Below, piece after piece: positions 19,223-28,405 of a stretch of DNA of 64,000 bases (position 1 is its first letter; each line of letters begins with the position of its first letter). The notes below the pieces were generated by a model. The model made no database searches, had not been told where the DNA came from, and worked only from the letters and a program-made list of their open reading frames with translations. The DNA is from Candidatus Brocadia sinica JPN1 (GTDB lineage: Bacteria > Planctomycetota > Brocadiia > Brocadiales > Brocadiaceae): contig NZ_BAFN01000001.1 in assembly GCF_000949635.1 (NCBI RefSeq), forward strand, positions 434,001-498,000, in the 5' to 3' direction. Both the position numbers and the translations under genes were made by a program.

Positions 19223-19329
19223 AAAATGGTTATTGAGTTCCCTCAGCAAATCACTATGAGCAGGGGTATTTTAGGGGTGCGCCAGTGTAATATTATTGAT
19301 ATTTGCTGAGCAAACTCAATAACCATTTT
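19223..19329. repeat. Long inverted repeat (MITE-like or IS end)
   Basis: Arms 19223-19251 and 19301-19329 are complementary at 27 of 29 positions (AAAATGGTTATTGAG.. / ..CTCAATAACCATTTT) around a 49-bp centre. They could be the two ends of a very small non-autonomous element or the joined ends of a lost IS. They could also form a large hairpin downstream of the second radical SAM gene's end. No coding capacity is present inside. Confidence 0.7.
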
Positions 19330-19370
19330 TATTAATTGACATCTCTTAGCATCTTTTCTTGACATCTCTT

Positions 19371-20861
19371 TTATTTTTTCTCCTTAAAATCACGACCTAA
19401 AAAATTATTCATCTCAACAAATCGTTTCATATCCCTCTCAAAAATATTGCGTTCCGTTTTCCCAATTGAGGTGATAAAATTTTTCGTCCGATAATATGGT
19501 CTCAAAATGAACACCCGCAAAAGGTTAACCATGACGAAATTAGCCTTAAAGACTGGCGTTGTTTTAAAAAATGTGGAATACTTTCGTTTATATTTCCATC
19601 GCAAAAATTGCAAATCCTCTGAAGAAAGGTACTTTGTCTTAACATTTGCCCAAAAGCCGTTGTACTTGCTGTAATCATCTGTATTTGTAACGAGCCCCTC
19701 TTTGATTAAAATATCCCGCATGCCGGTTTTCGGGTAAGGAGTGATAATCTGTTCGCCATAAAAATCAATATTGGCCTTGTCAAAGAATTCAAAATTCTGG
19801 GCAATATCTTCTTCTTTATCTTCCGCATGTCCAAGAATCATGCCACCCACAATGAGGATATTATTATTGTGCAGATATTCGATCGCCCTTTTGGTCTTTT
19901 CCAGCATGTTTCCCTTATTCATCAACTTCAAGTTCCGCTCGGATACATTTTCAATCCCCAGAAATACAATTTGAATACCCGCGCGGGCCATTTTTTGGGC
20001 TAATGTTGGGGAAGATGCTATACCTGTCGTACTTGCCTGCACGATGTAACGCAGATCATTGTGACCCGCTTCTACAATTGCGTCGCATAAGGATTCAAAC
20101 CTCTTTACGTTTAGGGTGATATTATCATCTGCAAAGGCTATATATCGTGCACCATTCTTTTTCGCGTTTGTAAGGTCAAGCATGATCCTTTCAAAACGGT
20201 AGGTTCTGAATGTACGCCCGTACATGCGGTTCATACTGCAGAAATTGCACGTCATCGTACAACCGCGGGACGTCTCGACCATATCCAGCCCTTTCCCGGA
20301 AAAAAGGTACCCATCCCAGATGCGTGCATCCCGACGCGGGAGTTGCAAGGTATCCAGATTCTCCAGTGGTCTCGGGGAATTATGGAAAAAATCGCCATTA
20401 CATCGATAGGACAGGCCGGGGATGTCTTTCCATTCTCGCTTTCCTTCAATGGCATCCAGCATATCACCAAAGGTTTTTTCACCCTCACCGCGGACGACGT
20501 AATCAAAAGGTTTACCCTCATTGGAAGAGGCAACTTCTTCATACATGAGGGTGGCATGGTAACCACCAATGGCTATCTTGATCTCCTTATGCATGCTTTT
20601 TATGAATGCCGCAATCCGCCGAGCTGTGTCAAATTGAAAAGTCATAGCGCTCAGCCCTACCACATCAGGCTGATAGTCCTCAATAGCCTTTTTTATCGAA
20701 GAGGGCAAGGTCTTCCTTTTGAGGACAAGATCCGCCAGGACAACTTCATGGTGTAATGGAATATTTCCTGCTATGGAAGAGATAGCCAGGTTTGGCGCCC
20801 TCCACGTCTTTGCGGAGAACTGGGGAACGGTGTCGGGCATGGAAAACAACAAAATCTTCAT
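19371..20861 (-). CDS. B12-binding-domain radical SAM protein (paralogue B)
   Basis: This 496-residue protein has the same architecture as the gene at 17006-18469: an N-terminal B12-type Rossmann domain (LSAMTFQF, IGGYHATLMYEE) and a radical SAM core with CTMTCNFC (Cys201, Cys205, Cys208). Further shared segments are VGGMILGHAEDKEEDI and the C-terminal WANVKTKYLSSEDLQFLRWKYKRKYS. The two proteins align end to end, so this is a tandem duplication later split by mobile DNA. The substrate is unknown. A clear ATG start shares the MKILLFSMPD opening with the paralogue. Confidence 0.9.
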   Translation of the reverse strand: MKILLFSMPDTVPQFSAKTWRAPNLAISSIAGNIPLHHEVVLADLVLKRKTLPSSIKKAIEDYQPDVVGLSAMTFQFDTARRIAAFIKSMHKEIKIAIGGYHATLMYEEVASSNEGKPFDYVVRGEGEKTFGDMLDAIEGKREWKDIPGLSYRCNGDFFHNSPRPLENLDTLQLPRRDARIWDGYLFSGKGLDMVETSRGCTMTCNFCSMNRMYGRTFRTYRFERIMLDLTNAKKNGARYIAFADDNITLNVKRFESLCDAIVEAGHNDLRYIVQASTTGIASSPTLAQKMARAGIQIVFLGIENVSERNLKLMNKGNMLEKTKRAIEYLHNNNILIVGGMILGHAEDKEEDIAQNFEFFDKANIDFYGEQIITPYPKTGMRDILIKEGLVTNTDDYSKYNGFWANVKTKYLSSEDLQFLRWKYKRKYSTFFKTTPVFKANFVMVNLLRVFILRPYYRTKNFITSIGKTERNIFERDMKRFVEMNNFLGRDFKEKK

Positions 20862-20933
20862 GTGTTATGTCTTCTCTCAATTTCGAATATCGTCTTGTTA
20901 AATTAAGCCTTCAACAATCTTTTTCGGGAAGCC

Positions 20934-20966
20934 AGTGCAGAGCGAAGTGGCGCTTCGCTTTGCACT
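20934..20966. repeat. Hairpin repeat, copy 1
   Basis: Arms AGTGCAGAGCGAAG (20934-20947) and CTTCGCTTTGCACT (20953-20966) pair at 13 of 14 positions with a five-base loop. The core CAGAGCGAAG recurs at 22999. It lies in the 237-bp divergent region between radical SAM paralogue B and the exported protein. No U-run follows, so it is not a standard terminator. Confidence 0.7.
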
Positions 20967-21098
20967 AAATTAATTCTTAAAAAACCCATTTTACATCGTT
21001 ATAATACATTGTCAAGCTTACAAGCAAAAAAGCGGTTATCGATTATTTTCCTGATTTTTGATATAGATACCATCCCGAAAATTTAAGAAAGGCAGGCA

Positions 21099-21737
21099 GT
21101 GAAAAAAAACACCGGTATTTGTCTGATTCTTTATTTTCATTTGTTAATCCTATGCCAAAACACTGCGTTCGGTTACGGATATGCAAAAGAAGAAGATCCC
21201 CTGATCAAGGTATTTAAAGCAATTATCCTGTATGGAAGACAGGCCGATTGGTCAAAAGTTGCAACCGAAGTCAATAGCATTCGTGATCGCACCACGGATA
21301 TTTATCGGATATTTAAAATAGACCTGAAACCCCGGATCGATCGTGCCATTCAACAACAGGATTTTCAGACCCTGGCCAATCAAATGGCCAACCTTATCTT
21401 TCTGGCCATTCGTGAAAAGTTTTATTACAACCGTAAAGAAAAATTAGAAATCTTGGTTCGTTCCAAAGTAAGACTGAGAATTGCTGAGGAGTATTATACC
21501 ATCTTGCTCGCAGGAAACGTGAGGGATTACGATGTTCGGCATAATACCAGTTTACACGAAAGTATCCACAACAAGTTTGTAAAGACGCGGGACACTTTAG
21601 GAAGCATGGGCTTTTTAGGCACAGGGTCGGTAAAACCCGATGCAGAAGAATTTGATACGTTGACAAAGGAAATAGAAACCTTACTCTTAAAGGCGTTCCC
21701 CTATTTTGAAACAGGAGAGGCAGACCCGGCACAATGA
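21099..21737 (+). CDS. Exported helical protein of unknown function
   Basis: This 212-residue protein starts at a GTG (21099) and has a signal peptide cleaved near AFG-YGYAKEED. The mature part is predominantly helical with many charged residues, and no motif identifies it. It precedes the porin gene by only 6 bp, so they are almost certainly cotranscribed. It may be a periplasmic partner of that outer-membrane channel, by inference from context. Confidence 0.75.
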   Translation: MKKNTGICLILYFHLLILCQNTAFGYGYAKEEDPLIKVFKAIILYGRQADWSKVATEVNSIRDRTTDIYRIFKIDLKPRIDRAIQQQDFQTLANQMANLIFLAIREKFYYNRKEKLEILVRSKVRLRIAEEYYTILLAGNVRDYDVRHNTSLHESIHNKFVKTRDTLGSMGFLGTGSVKPDAEEFDTLTKEIETLLLKAFPYFETGEADPAQ

Positions 21738-21743
21738 TATGAC

Positions 21744-22931
21744 ATGGGCTTTCACCTCTATAAATTTCTGATGAAATGTAATTTGCTTGTCTTATATATA
21801 ATCCTTTTCCTGCCACTCATGTGCTACGCAAAGGATCAGGACAATAAGGTCGCAACGAATATCACCGACTCAAGCAATGTGTCGGAAGCAGAAACACCTG
21901 CTTTACTTGAAGATTACTATTTCAATATTGAGTCTGTTTCGATGGAAACAGAAATACCAAAAGACTGGAAAAGATTTGACTTCCACGGGTTTTTTGGTGT
22001 TACTTCTCCAGTTAAAGGCCGGGACGACGACTCACAACAGCCGTCATCAAGATTTCTCGATGAGAACGAAGCCACCCTCTGGATAGGGAAACGGATATCC
22101 AAAAAGTTATCGTTTGATTCCGAGATCGAGATCAAAAAAGGATTTACACAATACGACCTGGAAATATTTAAGTTCGATTACGAGATCATAGATAAACTCC
22201 TGGTATTTCACATAGGAAAATTCAAATTCCCGCTGGGGATAGAAAGGTTTGTAGAAGCCGGGACTTTCAATAAATTAATAGACCGTCCCCTTCCCTCGAT
22301 CAGGATTATACCGGGAACATATTCCGATATCGGCGGCATGTTTCATGGTATTGTGCCGTTACCTTACGACACAAAGCTGAAATACGAAATAGCCGTAACA
22401 AATGGTCTTGAAGGACCGGAGCCAAAAGACGTGCAACAACTCTGGGATAATAACCGTAACAAGGCCATTGGTGGCAGGCTCGGTTATGAGTGTCTGCCAG
22501 GGCTGGAAATAGGCGGTTCATATTCACGGGGAAAATATGATGAGGACAATGAACTGGATATCGATTTTCTGGGGGCCGATATCCAGTATAAAAGAGGGAA
22601 CCTGGAAGTACGCGGAGAGTATATCACCAGCCATGTGGAACAGGAAACAATATATGGCGGCGATTACTCCAGGAATGGTTATTACCTCCAGACATCCTAC
22701 AAATATCCATTTAATCTGGATTATTTAAAGTATCTTGAGGGGGTCGTGAGATTCGATTCCGTGGATCCTAACCGTAATGTTACCGATGGGGAGGAGGCAG
22801 ATCGGATTGCCCTGGGTATAAATTACTATCTCAATGAGCATCTGGAATTTAAATTCGAATATGAGATCGAGAATGAGCCAGGGGAAGAAATACATAGTAA
22901 ATCTTTTGTCCAGGCCATATTCAGGTGGTAA
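21744..22931 (+). CDS. Outer-membrane beta-barrel porin (phosphate-selective porin O/P-like)
   Basis: This 395-residue protein has a signal peptide (ending near CYA-KDQD) and alternating amphipathic strands across the whole mature part. It shows typical porin pieces such as HIGKFKFPLGIERF and a terminal FRW, an aromatic C-terminus used by the BAM machinery. Similarity in style to OprO/OprP-type porins suggests anion passage, but the selectivity is not readable. An alternative ATG at 21771 would shorten the n-region. It indicates an outer membrane in the host and pairs with the gene 6 bp upstream. Confidence 0.82.
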   Translation: MGFHLYKFLMKCNLLVLYIILFLPLMCYAKDQDNKVATNITDSSNVSEAETPALLEDYYFNIESVSMETEIPKDWKRFDFHGFFGVTSPVKGRDDDSQQPSSRFLDENEATLWIGKRISKKLSFDSEIEIKKGFTQYDLEIFKFDYEIIDKLLVFHIGKFKFPLGIERFVEAGTFNKLIDRPLPSIRIIPGTYSDIGGMFHGIVPLPYDTKLKYEIAVTNGLEGPEPKDVQQLWDNNRNKAIGGRLGYECLPGLEIGGSYSRGKYDEDNELDIDFLGADIQYKRGNLEVRGEYITSHVEQETIYGGDYSRNGYYLQTSYKYPFNLDYLKYLEGVVRFDSVDPNRNVTDGEEADRIALGINYYLNEHLEFKFEYEIENEPGEEIHSKSFVQAIFRW

Positions 22932-23267
22932 AACACTCTTACTCAAATGAGCCTGAGGTGTAAAATAAAACTGACAAGGAATTTCAAAGCAGTGGTTGCA
23001 GAGCGAAGAGACCCTTCGCTCTGGTGCGCCTTAAAAAAGCTGCCGAAGGCTTATTTATTTCTCTGCATTCCTGGATTCTCTGCGCCCTCGGTGGTGAATT
23101 GTTACGGCTGACCCTCGCAAACGGGCTTACCATTCCCTAGATTTCGGGAAAATTTATCTAAAGTATCGGTTTATAATACCGATATAATTAAGATAAATAC
23201 AAACATTTTTTGTGTAGAATCTCTTTCTCACGCCGTTCAATATCATAGCAATTTTCTGCAACAAGTT
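22932..23267. other. Intergenic region with hairpin repeat, copy 2
   Basis: No gene is present. The core hairpin CAGAGCGAA / TTCGCTCTG (22999-23007 and 23015-23023) shares its stem sequence with the hairpin at 20934-20966, so both ends of the 21-23 kb gene pair carry related elements. A promoter for the diguanylate cyclase gene should lie in the AT-rich final 110 bp, but none is clear enough to call. Confidence 0.6.
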
Positions 23268-26200
23268 ATGAAATTTCTCATTATAGACGACAATCCTGCG
23301 GATAGGGAACTCATCATGCGTTTATTGCAGAGGGAATTCCGTGGTTCCAAATTTGTAAATGTTATCCAGCACAGCGATTTTGATGAAGCAATTACCCGGC
23401 GTGATTTCGATGTGGTGATCACCGAATATTGTCTTAACTGGGCTGATGGACTGTGGATTCTCAAGAGGATCAGGGAACGGCTTCCTTATATACCAGTAAT
23501 AATGGTTACTCATACAAAACGGGAAGAGACTGTCGTGGCAGATATAAAATCTGGACTGAACGGCTTTATTCTTAAGAAACATCTGCACTCCCTTCCTGCG
23601 ACAGTAAGGGAGAGTGTAGAGAAGGTTAAATGGCTTAAACGATTTGAACGCTGTTGTGGAGTGCATGCCACAATGCGTATATTGGCTGAATCCGCTACGC
23701 TTCATGAAGCTATTCCAAAAATCCTCCAAACGATATGCGAAAGTCTGGATTGGACCGTTGGTGAGTTTTGGGTTATGGACAGCAAAACGAATGAACTGCG
23801 TTTCGTTGAAGCCTGGCATAAGCCGTCAGTAAAGGTTTCAGCGTTTGAGGCACAGAGCCGGCAGATCGTCTTTCCGCCTGGTAGTGGATTACCCGGAAGT
23901 GTTTACGCCAGCCGGAAACCTGTCTGGATCACGGATGTTGTCAACGACATAAATTTCCATCGTGCAGCAATCGCTGCCAAAGAGGAATTGCATGGGGCTC
24001 TGGGTTTTCCAATTATGTCCGAAAACGATGTACTTGGCATCTTCGTGTTCCTGAGCCACGAGATACAGCCGACGGACGAAGACCTGCTTATGATCCTGAC
24101 CTCCATTGGTAGCCAGATCGGTCAGTTCATCAAGCGAAAACAGGCGGAAGATTCTCTGCATCAGGCGCACGCAGAGTTAGAGCAACGGATCAGGGAACGC
24201 ACCACTGCTATGGCGCAAGCAAATGAAGCCTTGAGAAAGGAAATCATCGAGCATAAGATGGCGGATGAAGCATTGCTGAAGAGCGAAGAGCGCTTCAGAA
24301 AACTGGCGGAAAAGGTACAATTAATCCTCTGGGAAGCAGACGCCAGGACACGGAAATTCACCTATATAGGCCCCAAGGCTGCAGAGATACTTGGCTATCC
24401 ATCGGAAACCTGGTATACAGCCAATTTCTGGATCGAGCATATCCACCCGAAAGACCGCGAATGGGCAGTCAATTATTGTGCAGAGATGAGCATGCTGCAT
24501 GAAAACTATGAATTTGAATACAGGATGCTCGCAGCAGATGGACAAATCGTGTGGTTGCGTGACATCGTCAATGTCGTCCGTGATGAGGTTGGACCAAAGA
24601 TTTTACGCGGATTTATGATCGACATCACGAAACGCAAACGAATAGAGGAAGAACTGAAGGCGCTTAACGAATCTTTAGAAAAGCGCATCGAGGAACGAAC
24701 AAAGGAGTTGGTAAAGGTAAATGAAGAACTACAAGTAAAAATCGCCGATCGCAAAATGATAGAAGATGCACTGTATGCAAGTGAGGCCCGATACCGCAAC
24801 CTCTTTGAAAATTCTCCGGTTTCTCTTTGGGAAGAAGATTTGTCAGAGGTTAAAACCTGCATTGATAGTCTACGAGAATCGGGAATCACAGATTTCAGGA
24901 CATATTTTGATAATCATTCAGAAGTAATTCATAAATGCGCTGCAAAGGTAAAGATTATCGATGTAAATAAGGCTACGTTGAAGATGTACAAAGCGAAAAG
25001 TAAAAAACAGATTCTTCGTGGTTTATCTCAGTCTTTCGACAAAGAATTATTCGATGTGTGCAAGCAGGCACTTATTGCCCTTGCGGAAGGTAAAACCGCG
25101 TTTGAAGCGGAAGCTATCACCCGCACGCTTAATGGCTCAAAGAACTGCGTGTTTTTGAGAATGTCCATGGCACCGGGGTTTGAACAAACATGGGCAAGGG
25201 TATTTGTTTCTCTTACAGACATCACTGAGCGAAAATGGATTGAGGATGCTCTCAAGCGTAGAATAGATCTTGAAAAGACGATTGCCGGTATCTCCACAAG
25301 GTTTGTTATTCTTTCAGATTTTAATAATACTATTTACAAATCTCTGGCCGATGCAGGCCGTTTAAGCAAAGCGGGGAGAGCCTATCTCTTTCAATTCCGC
25401 GATAATGGGAAAATCATGGATAACACCCATGAGTGGTGCGATGAGGGAGTCACACCCGAAATCCAGAGTCTCCAAGATCTCCCCACTGCAATGTTTCCCT
25501 GGTTCATGGAAAACCTGCGTGCAGGTACTGTCATTCACATCCCCGATGTCTCAAAAATGCCGCCTGAGCGCGATTTTGACAAGGCATTCCCGAAAAAGCA
25601 AGGTATCAAATCGCTGTTGGTCTTGCCCGTATATGCCGAGACAGATCTGGTTGGATTTCTTGGTTTTGACAACGTCGTAACAGCCGGTCCATGGCATGAA
25701 GAAGATATAACCCTGCTCCGTATCATGTCAGAAATCATAGGAAGCGCAATCGCACGCAAGCGGTCGGAGGCTCTTATTACCTACATGGCCTATCATGATA
25801 CTCTCACCAGCCTACCCAATCGCAATCTATTGAAAGACCGCCTTCAAGTGGCAGTGGTCCATGCAAAGCGAAATAAAAGTATGGCGGCAGTTATGGTTCT
25901 TGACCTGGACAACTTCAAAACCATCAATGATACGCTGGGACACCACGTAGGTGACTTACTGCTCAAGGCTGTTGCCGAACGATTGAAACGATGTGTTCGT
26001 GAGAGTGATACGGTTGCCCGTACGGGCGGCGACGAATTTACGGTCATCCTTTATGATCTTGCTCATGTAGAGGACGCTGCTACTGTCGCACAGAAATTTC
26101 TTGATGCATTGTACCAATCCTTTCAATTTGAAGGCCGCGAAGTCAACATCACCACCAGCATAGGCATTAGCCTTTATCCCCTGGACGCAGAGGAGACGGA

Positions 26201-26300
26201 GAATCTGGTCAAAAATGCTGACATAGCCATGTACCTATCCAAGGAACATGGTAAAAATACCTATCGCTTCTACAAGTCAGACATGAATACCCACGGTTAA
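23268..26300 (+). CDS. Diguanylate cyclase with receiver, GAF and PAS domains
   Basis: This 1,010-residue signalling protein has, in order, a receiver domain (1-120), a GAF domain (about 130-285), a coiled coil, a PAS/PAC domain (about 345-460), a second coiled coil and PAS (about 490-660), a GAF domain (about 665-825) and GGDEF (about 835-1005). The active site RTGGDEF near 918-924 is intact, and RESD five residues earlier is an inhibitory I-site, so it should make cyclic di-GMP. In the receiver the expected phosphoacceptor Asp is Glu53 (VVITEYCL), while Asp7/Asp8, Thr81 and Lys103 are kept. It may feed the cyclic-di-GMP riboswitch at 51 kb. Confidence 0.92.
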   Translation: MKFLIIDDNPADRELIMRLLQREFRGSKFVNVIQHSDFDEAITRRDFDVVITEYCLNWADGLWILKRIRERLPYIPVIMVTHTKREETVVADIKSGLNGFILKKHLHSLPATVRESVEKVKWLKRFERCCGVHATMRILAESATLHEAIPKILQTICESLDWTVGEFWVMDSKTNELRFVEAWHKPSVKVSAFEAQSRQIVFPPGSGLPGSVYASRKPVWITDVVNDINFHRAAIAAKEELHGALGFPIMSENDVLGIFVFLSHEIQPTDEDLLMILTSIGSQIGQFIKRKQAEDSLHQAHAELEQRIRERTTAMAQANEALRKEIIEHKMADEALLKSEERFRKLAEKVQLILWEADARTRKFTYIGPKAAEILGYPSETWYTANFWIEHIHPKDREWAVNYCAEMSMLHENYEFEYRMLAADGQIVWLRDIVNVVRDEVGPKILRGFMIDITKRKRIEEELKALNESLEKRIEERTKELVKVNEELQVKIADRKMIEDALYASEARYRNLFENSPVSLWEEDLSEVKTCIDSLRESGITDFRTYFDNHSEVIHKCAAKVKIIDVNKATLKMYKAKSKKQILRGLSQSFDKELFDVCKQALIALAEGKTAFEAEAITRTLNGSKNCVFLRMSMAPGFEQTWARVFVSLTDITERKWIEDALKRRIDLEKTIAGISTRFVILSDFNNTIYKSLADAGRLSKAGRAYLFQFRDNGKIMDNTHEWCDEGVTPEIQSLQDLPTAMFPWFMENLRAGTVIHIPDVSKMPPERDFDKAFPKKQGIKSLLVLPVYAETDLVGFLGFDNVVTAGPWHEEDITLLRIMSEIIGSAIARKRSEALITYMAYHDTLTSLPNRNLLKDRLQVAVVHAKRNKSMAAVMVLDLDNFKTINDTLGHHVGDLLLKAVAERLKRCVRESDTVARTGGDEFTVILYDLAHVEDAATVAQKFLDALYQSFQFEGREVNITTSIGISLYPLDAEETENLVKNADIAMYLSKEHGKNTYRFYKSDMNTHG

Positions 26301-26454
26301 ACAATATTTGACAACAAGGCTGCATTTACCTATGATTATATGTCATGTCTTGTATCTGACATATAATTTCTCCAGCTCCTGAACCGAACAAGCCGGAAGT
26401 GTAAAATGAAAATTGCAAGATTAATTTTTCATTTTTCACTGATTTTTGCTAAAA

Positions 26455-28152
26455 ATGCCAAAATTCCAAAAAATTCTCCACCCTGAAAAATTCAATTTAA
26501 TATTGTACTACACCATCACCAGCTTTGCGGTTACAGCAATTCTGAGTCTGGTAGTGGGGTGGATATTTCCACGCATGGAGAGCCAGGAGTTAATCAAACG
26601 AAGTGAAGAATACGCACAATACTTCAGTGCTCATTTGAATTATGAGATTTATAAAGATTTTCTTCTTCCTACACTCCGGAAAGACAAACAAATCGATCTC
26701 GAAAACAATCGCAAACAATTTAGGAGACTGGATAAGACCGTCCGGGAGAATTTGTACGGATTAAAAGTAAAGAAACTGTATTTATACGATCTGGAAGGTC
26801 GTATCATTTACAGCACAGTGCCAGAACATATCGGATTTACCCTCGACCGTGGTATAAACAAAAAACTGGATTCTGCCATTCATGGCAAACCCGCCTCTGC
26901 ATTAAGGCTGGCAGGTACAACTGATTCGAAGGGTTCCTCTGTGGTTGAAACCTTACTTGAAAGTTATTATCCCTTTTATGAAATAGAAAATGACGGAACC
27001 AAAAAAAAACAGGTAGGGGTATTGGAGATATACCAGGACATGTCAGGATTAAAGAGGCAGATAGCAAGGGCGCGGGAAAAGGCCATTATTATGACGGGGT
27101 CGGCAATGGGGGTTTTATTTTTTGCCCTCTTCCTCATAGTCACGAAGGCAGCAAAGATTATCAATGTAAGGACAAAACAGTTGATTGATGCCCGCAATAC
27201 CTTAGAACACAAAGTAGAGGAAAGGACTCGGGAAATTCGGGAAGCATATAAAAAGTTACAACATACCCAGCGTAAGCTAATACAATCCGAAAAACTGGCA
27301 AGTATTGGAACTTTAGTTACCGGACTGGCTCACGAGATTAATAACCCACTAGCTTCTGTAGCCAGTTGTGCCGAAGGCCTGACTGAACGGCTGACCACCC
27401 TATTGGAGCACACAGAACAATACCGTCATAGCTTGGCTCAGCAGAACACCAACCAGGAGCAAAATGGGGATCAGATGTCAGAAACCAGGAGTCAGAGTCC
27501 AGAGGCACGTCCCCTGACCTCTGCCCCCCCATCCCTGACATCCATGAAACAACGTGCGGCTCAAAACCGGTTTTTACCGTATAATACAACAGAGTTAGAC
27601 ATATTTGCTGAATATCTGAAAATTATCTGCGATGAAACCTATCGGTGTAAAACCATTATCTCGAACCTCCTTAACTTTTCGAGACAGTCAGAACCACAAT
27701 TTGAACGAGTCGATGTAAACCGTATTATTCATGACACGCTTTCCGTTGTTCAGTATCAGTCTCAGTCAAGGAGTCAAAATATCAAGCTCAACCTCTCCAA
27801 AGAGCCGTGCTCTGTGATTGGAGATCCCCAACAATTAAAACAGGTCTTCCTCAATTTAATCATTAATTCACTGCATGCAACCGAAGGCGGTGGTGATATC
27901 TCTATATCAACCTGCAAAAAACAGACGGTTGTCCAAATGCTTTTTCGGGATACCGGTAGTGGAATCGAGACAGAACACCTTGATAAAATATTCGACCCGT
28001 TCTTTACCACGAAACCAACGGGAAAAGGCACTGGTCTGGGGCTGGCTATATGTTATGGCATCATAGATGTCCATAGTGGAAGGATTGAGGCCTTTAGTGA
28101 GGGTACCGGCAAAGGGGCGTGCTTTACGATAACATTGCCTTTAGCAATATAG
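26455..28152 (+). CDS. Membrane sensor histidine kinase (NtrB-like output)
   Basis: This protein of about 565 residues has a transmembrane helix near residues 18-37, a periplasmic sensor region (about 38-210), a second helix (about 215-235), a coiled coil, a HisKA domain with His293 in [11 protein letters not shown], and a HATPase domain with DTGSGI and [11 protein letters not shown]. Between the H-box and the rest of the dimerisation domain lies a Gln/Ser/Pro-rich insert of roughly 60 residues (about 315-375). It probably phosphorylates the NtrC-type regulator encoded 250 bp downstream. The ATG at 26455 is chosen over a TTG at 26446. Confidence 0.9.
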   Translation: MPKFQKILHPEKFNLILYYTITSFAVTAILSLVVGWIFPRMESQELIKRSEEYAQYFSAHLNYEIYKDFLLPTLRKDKQIDLENNRKQFRRLDKTVRENLYGLKVKKLYLYDLEGRIIYSTVPEHIGFTLDRGINKKLDSAIHGKPASALRLAGTTDSKGSSVVETLLESYYPFYEIENDGTKKKQVGVLEIYQDMSGLKRQIARAREKAIIMTGSAMGVLFFALFLIVTKAAKIINVRTKQLIDARNTLEHKVEERTREIREAYKKLQHTQRKLIQSEKLASIGTLVTGLAHEINNPLASVASCAEGLTERLTTLLEHTEQYRHSLAQQNTNQEQNGDQMSETRSQSPEARPLTSAPPSLTSMKQRAAQNRFLPYNTTELDIFAEYLKIICDETYRCKTIISNLLNFSRQSEPQFERVDVNRIIHDTLSVVQYQSQSRSQNIKLNLSKEPCSVIGDPQQLKQVFLNLIINSLHATEGGGDISISTCKKQTVVQMLFRDTGSGIETEHLDKIFDPFFTTKPTGKGTGLGLAICYGIIDVHSGRIEAFSEGTGKGACFTITLPLAI

Positions 28153-28187
28153 TTAAATCAGGCTTTTGGCAGCAACTTTTGACTGCT

Positions 28188-28328
28188 CGTTCCCAAACTC
28201 CGTTTGGGAACGCAATGGATCAGAAACTCTGTTTCGAGAAATCAATCGATAAAGTTTCTAACAGTTAAGCAGGCATCCATGAAACAGAGTTTCATGGTAA
28301 CCTGGTATTCCCAAACAGAGTTTGGGAA
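28188..28328. repeat. Cluster of four short palindromes with 3-base loops
   Basis: Four hairpins lie in 141 bp: CGTTCCCAAAC-tcc-GTTTGGGAACG (28188-28212), GAAAC-tct-GTTTC (28223-28235), CCATGAAAC-aga-GTTTCATGG (28277-28297) and TTCCCAAAC-aga-GTTTGGGAA (28308-28328). All share the core AAAC-NNN-GTTT. They separate the kinase and regulator genes. They could be interspersed palindromic repeats or RNA stability/regulatory elements; their function is not known. Confidence 0.8.
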
Positions 28329-28405
28329 CAAGCGGGGTAAACTTTGAAATTCCTTGATACTAATTGTAATATTAAGTTTTATTCAATTTCGAATACAAGA
28401 ACATC

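Noticed and set aside
22932-23267. Hairpin at 22999 as an intrinsic terminator for the porin operon
   Set aside because: No T-run follows the stem, and a related hairpin occurs upstream of the gene pair, so a dispersed repeat is more likely.
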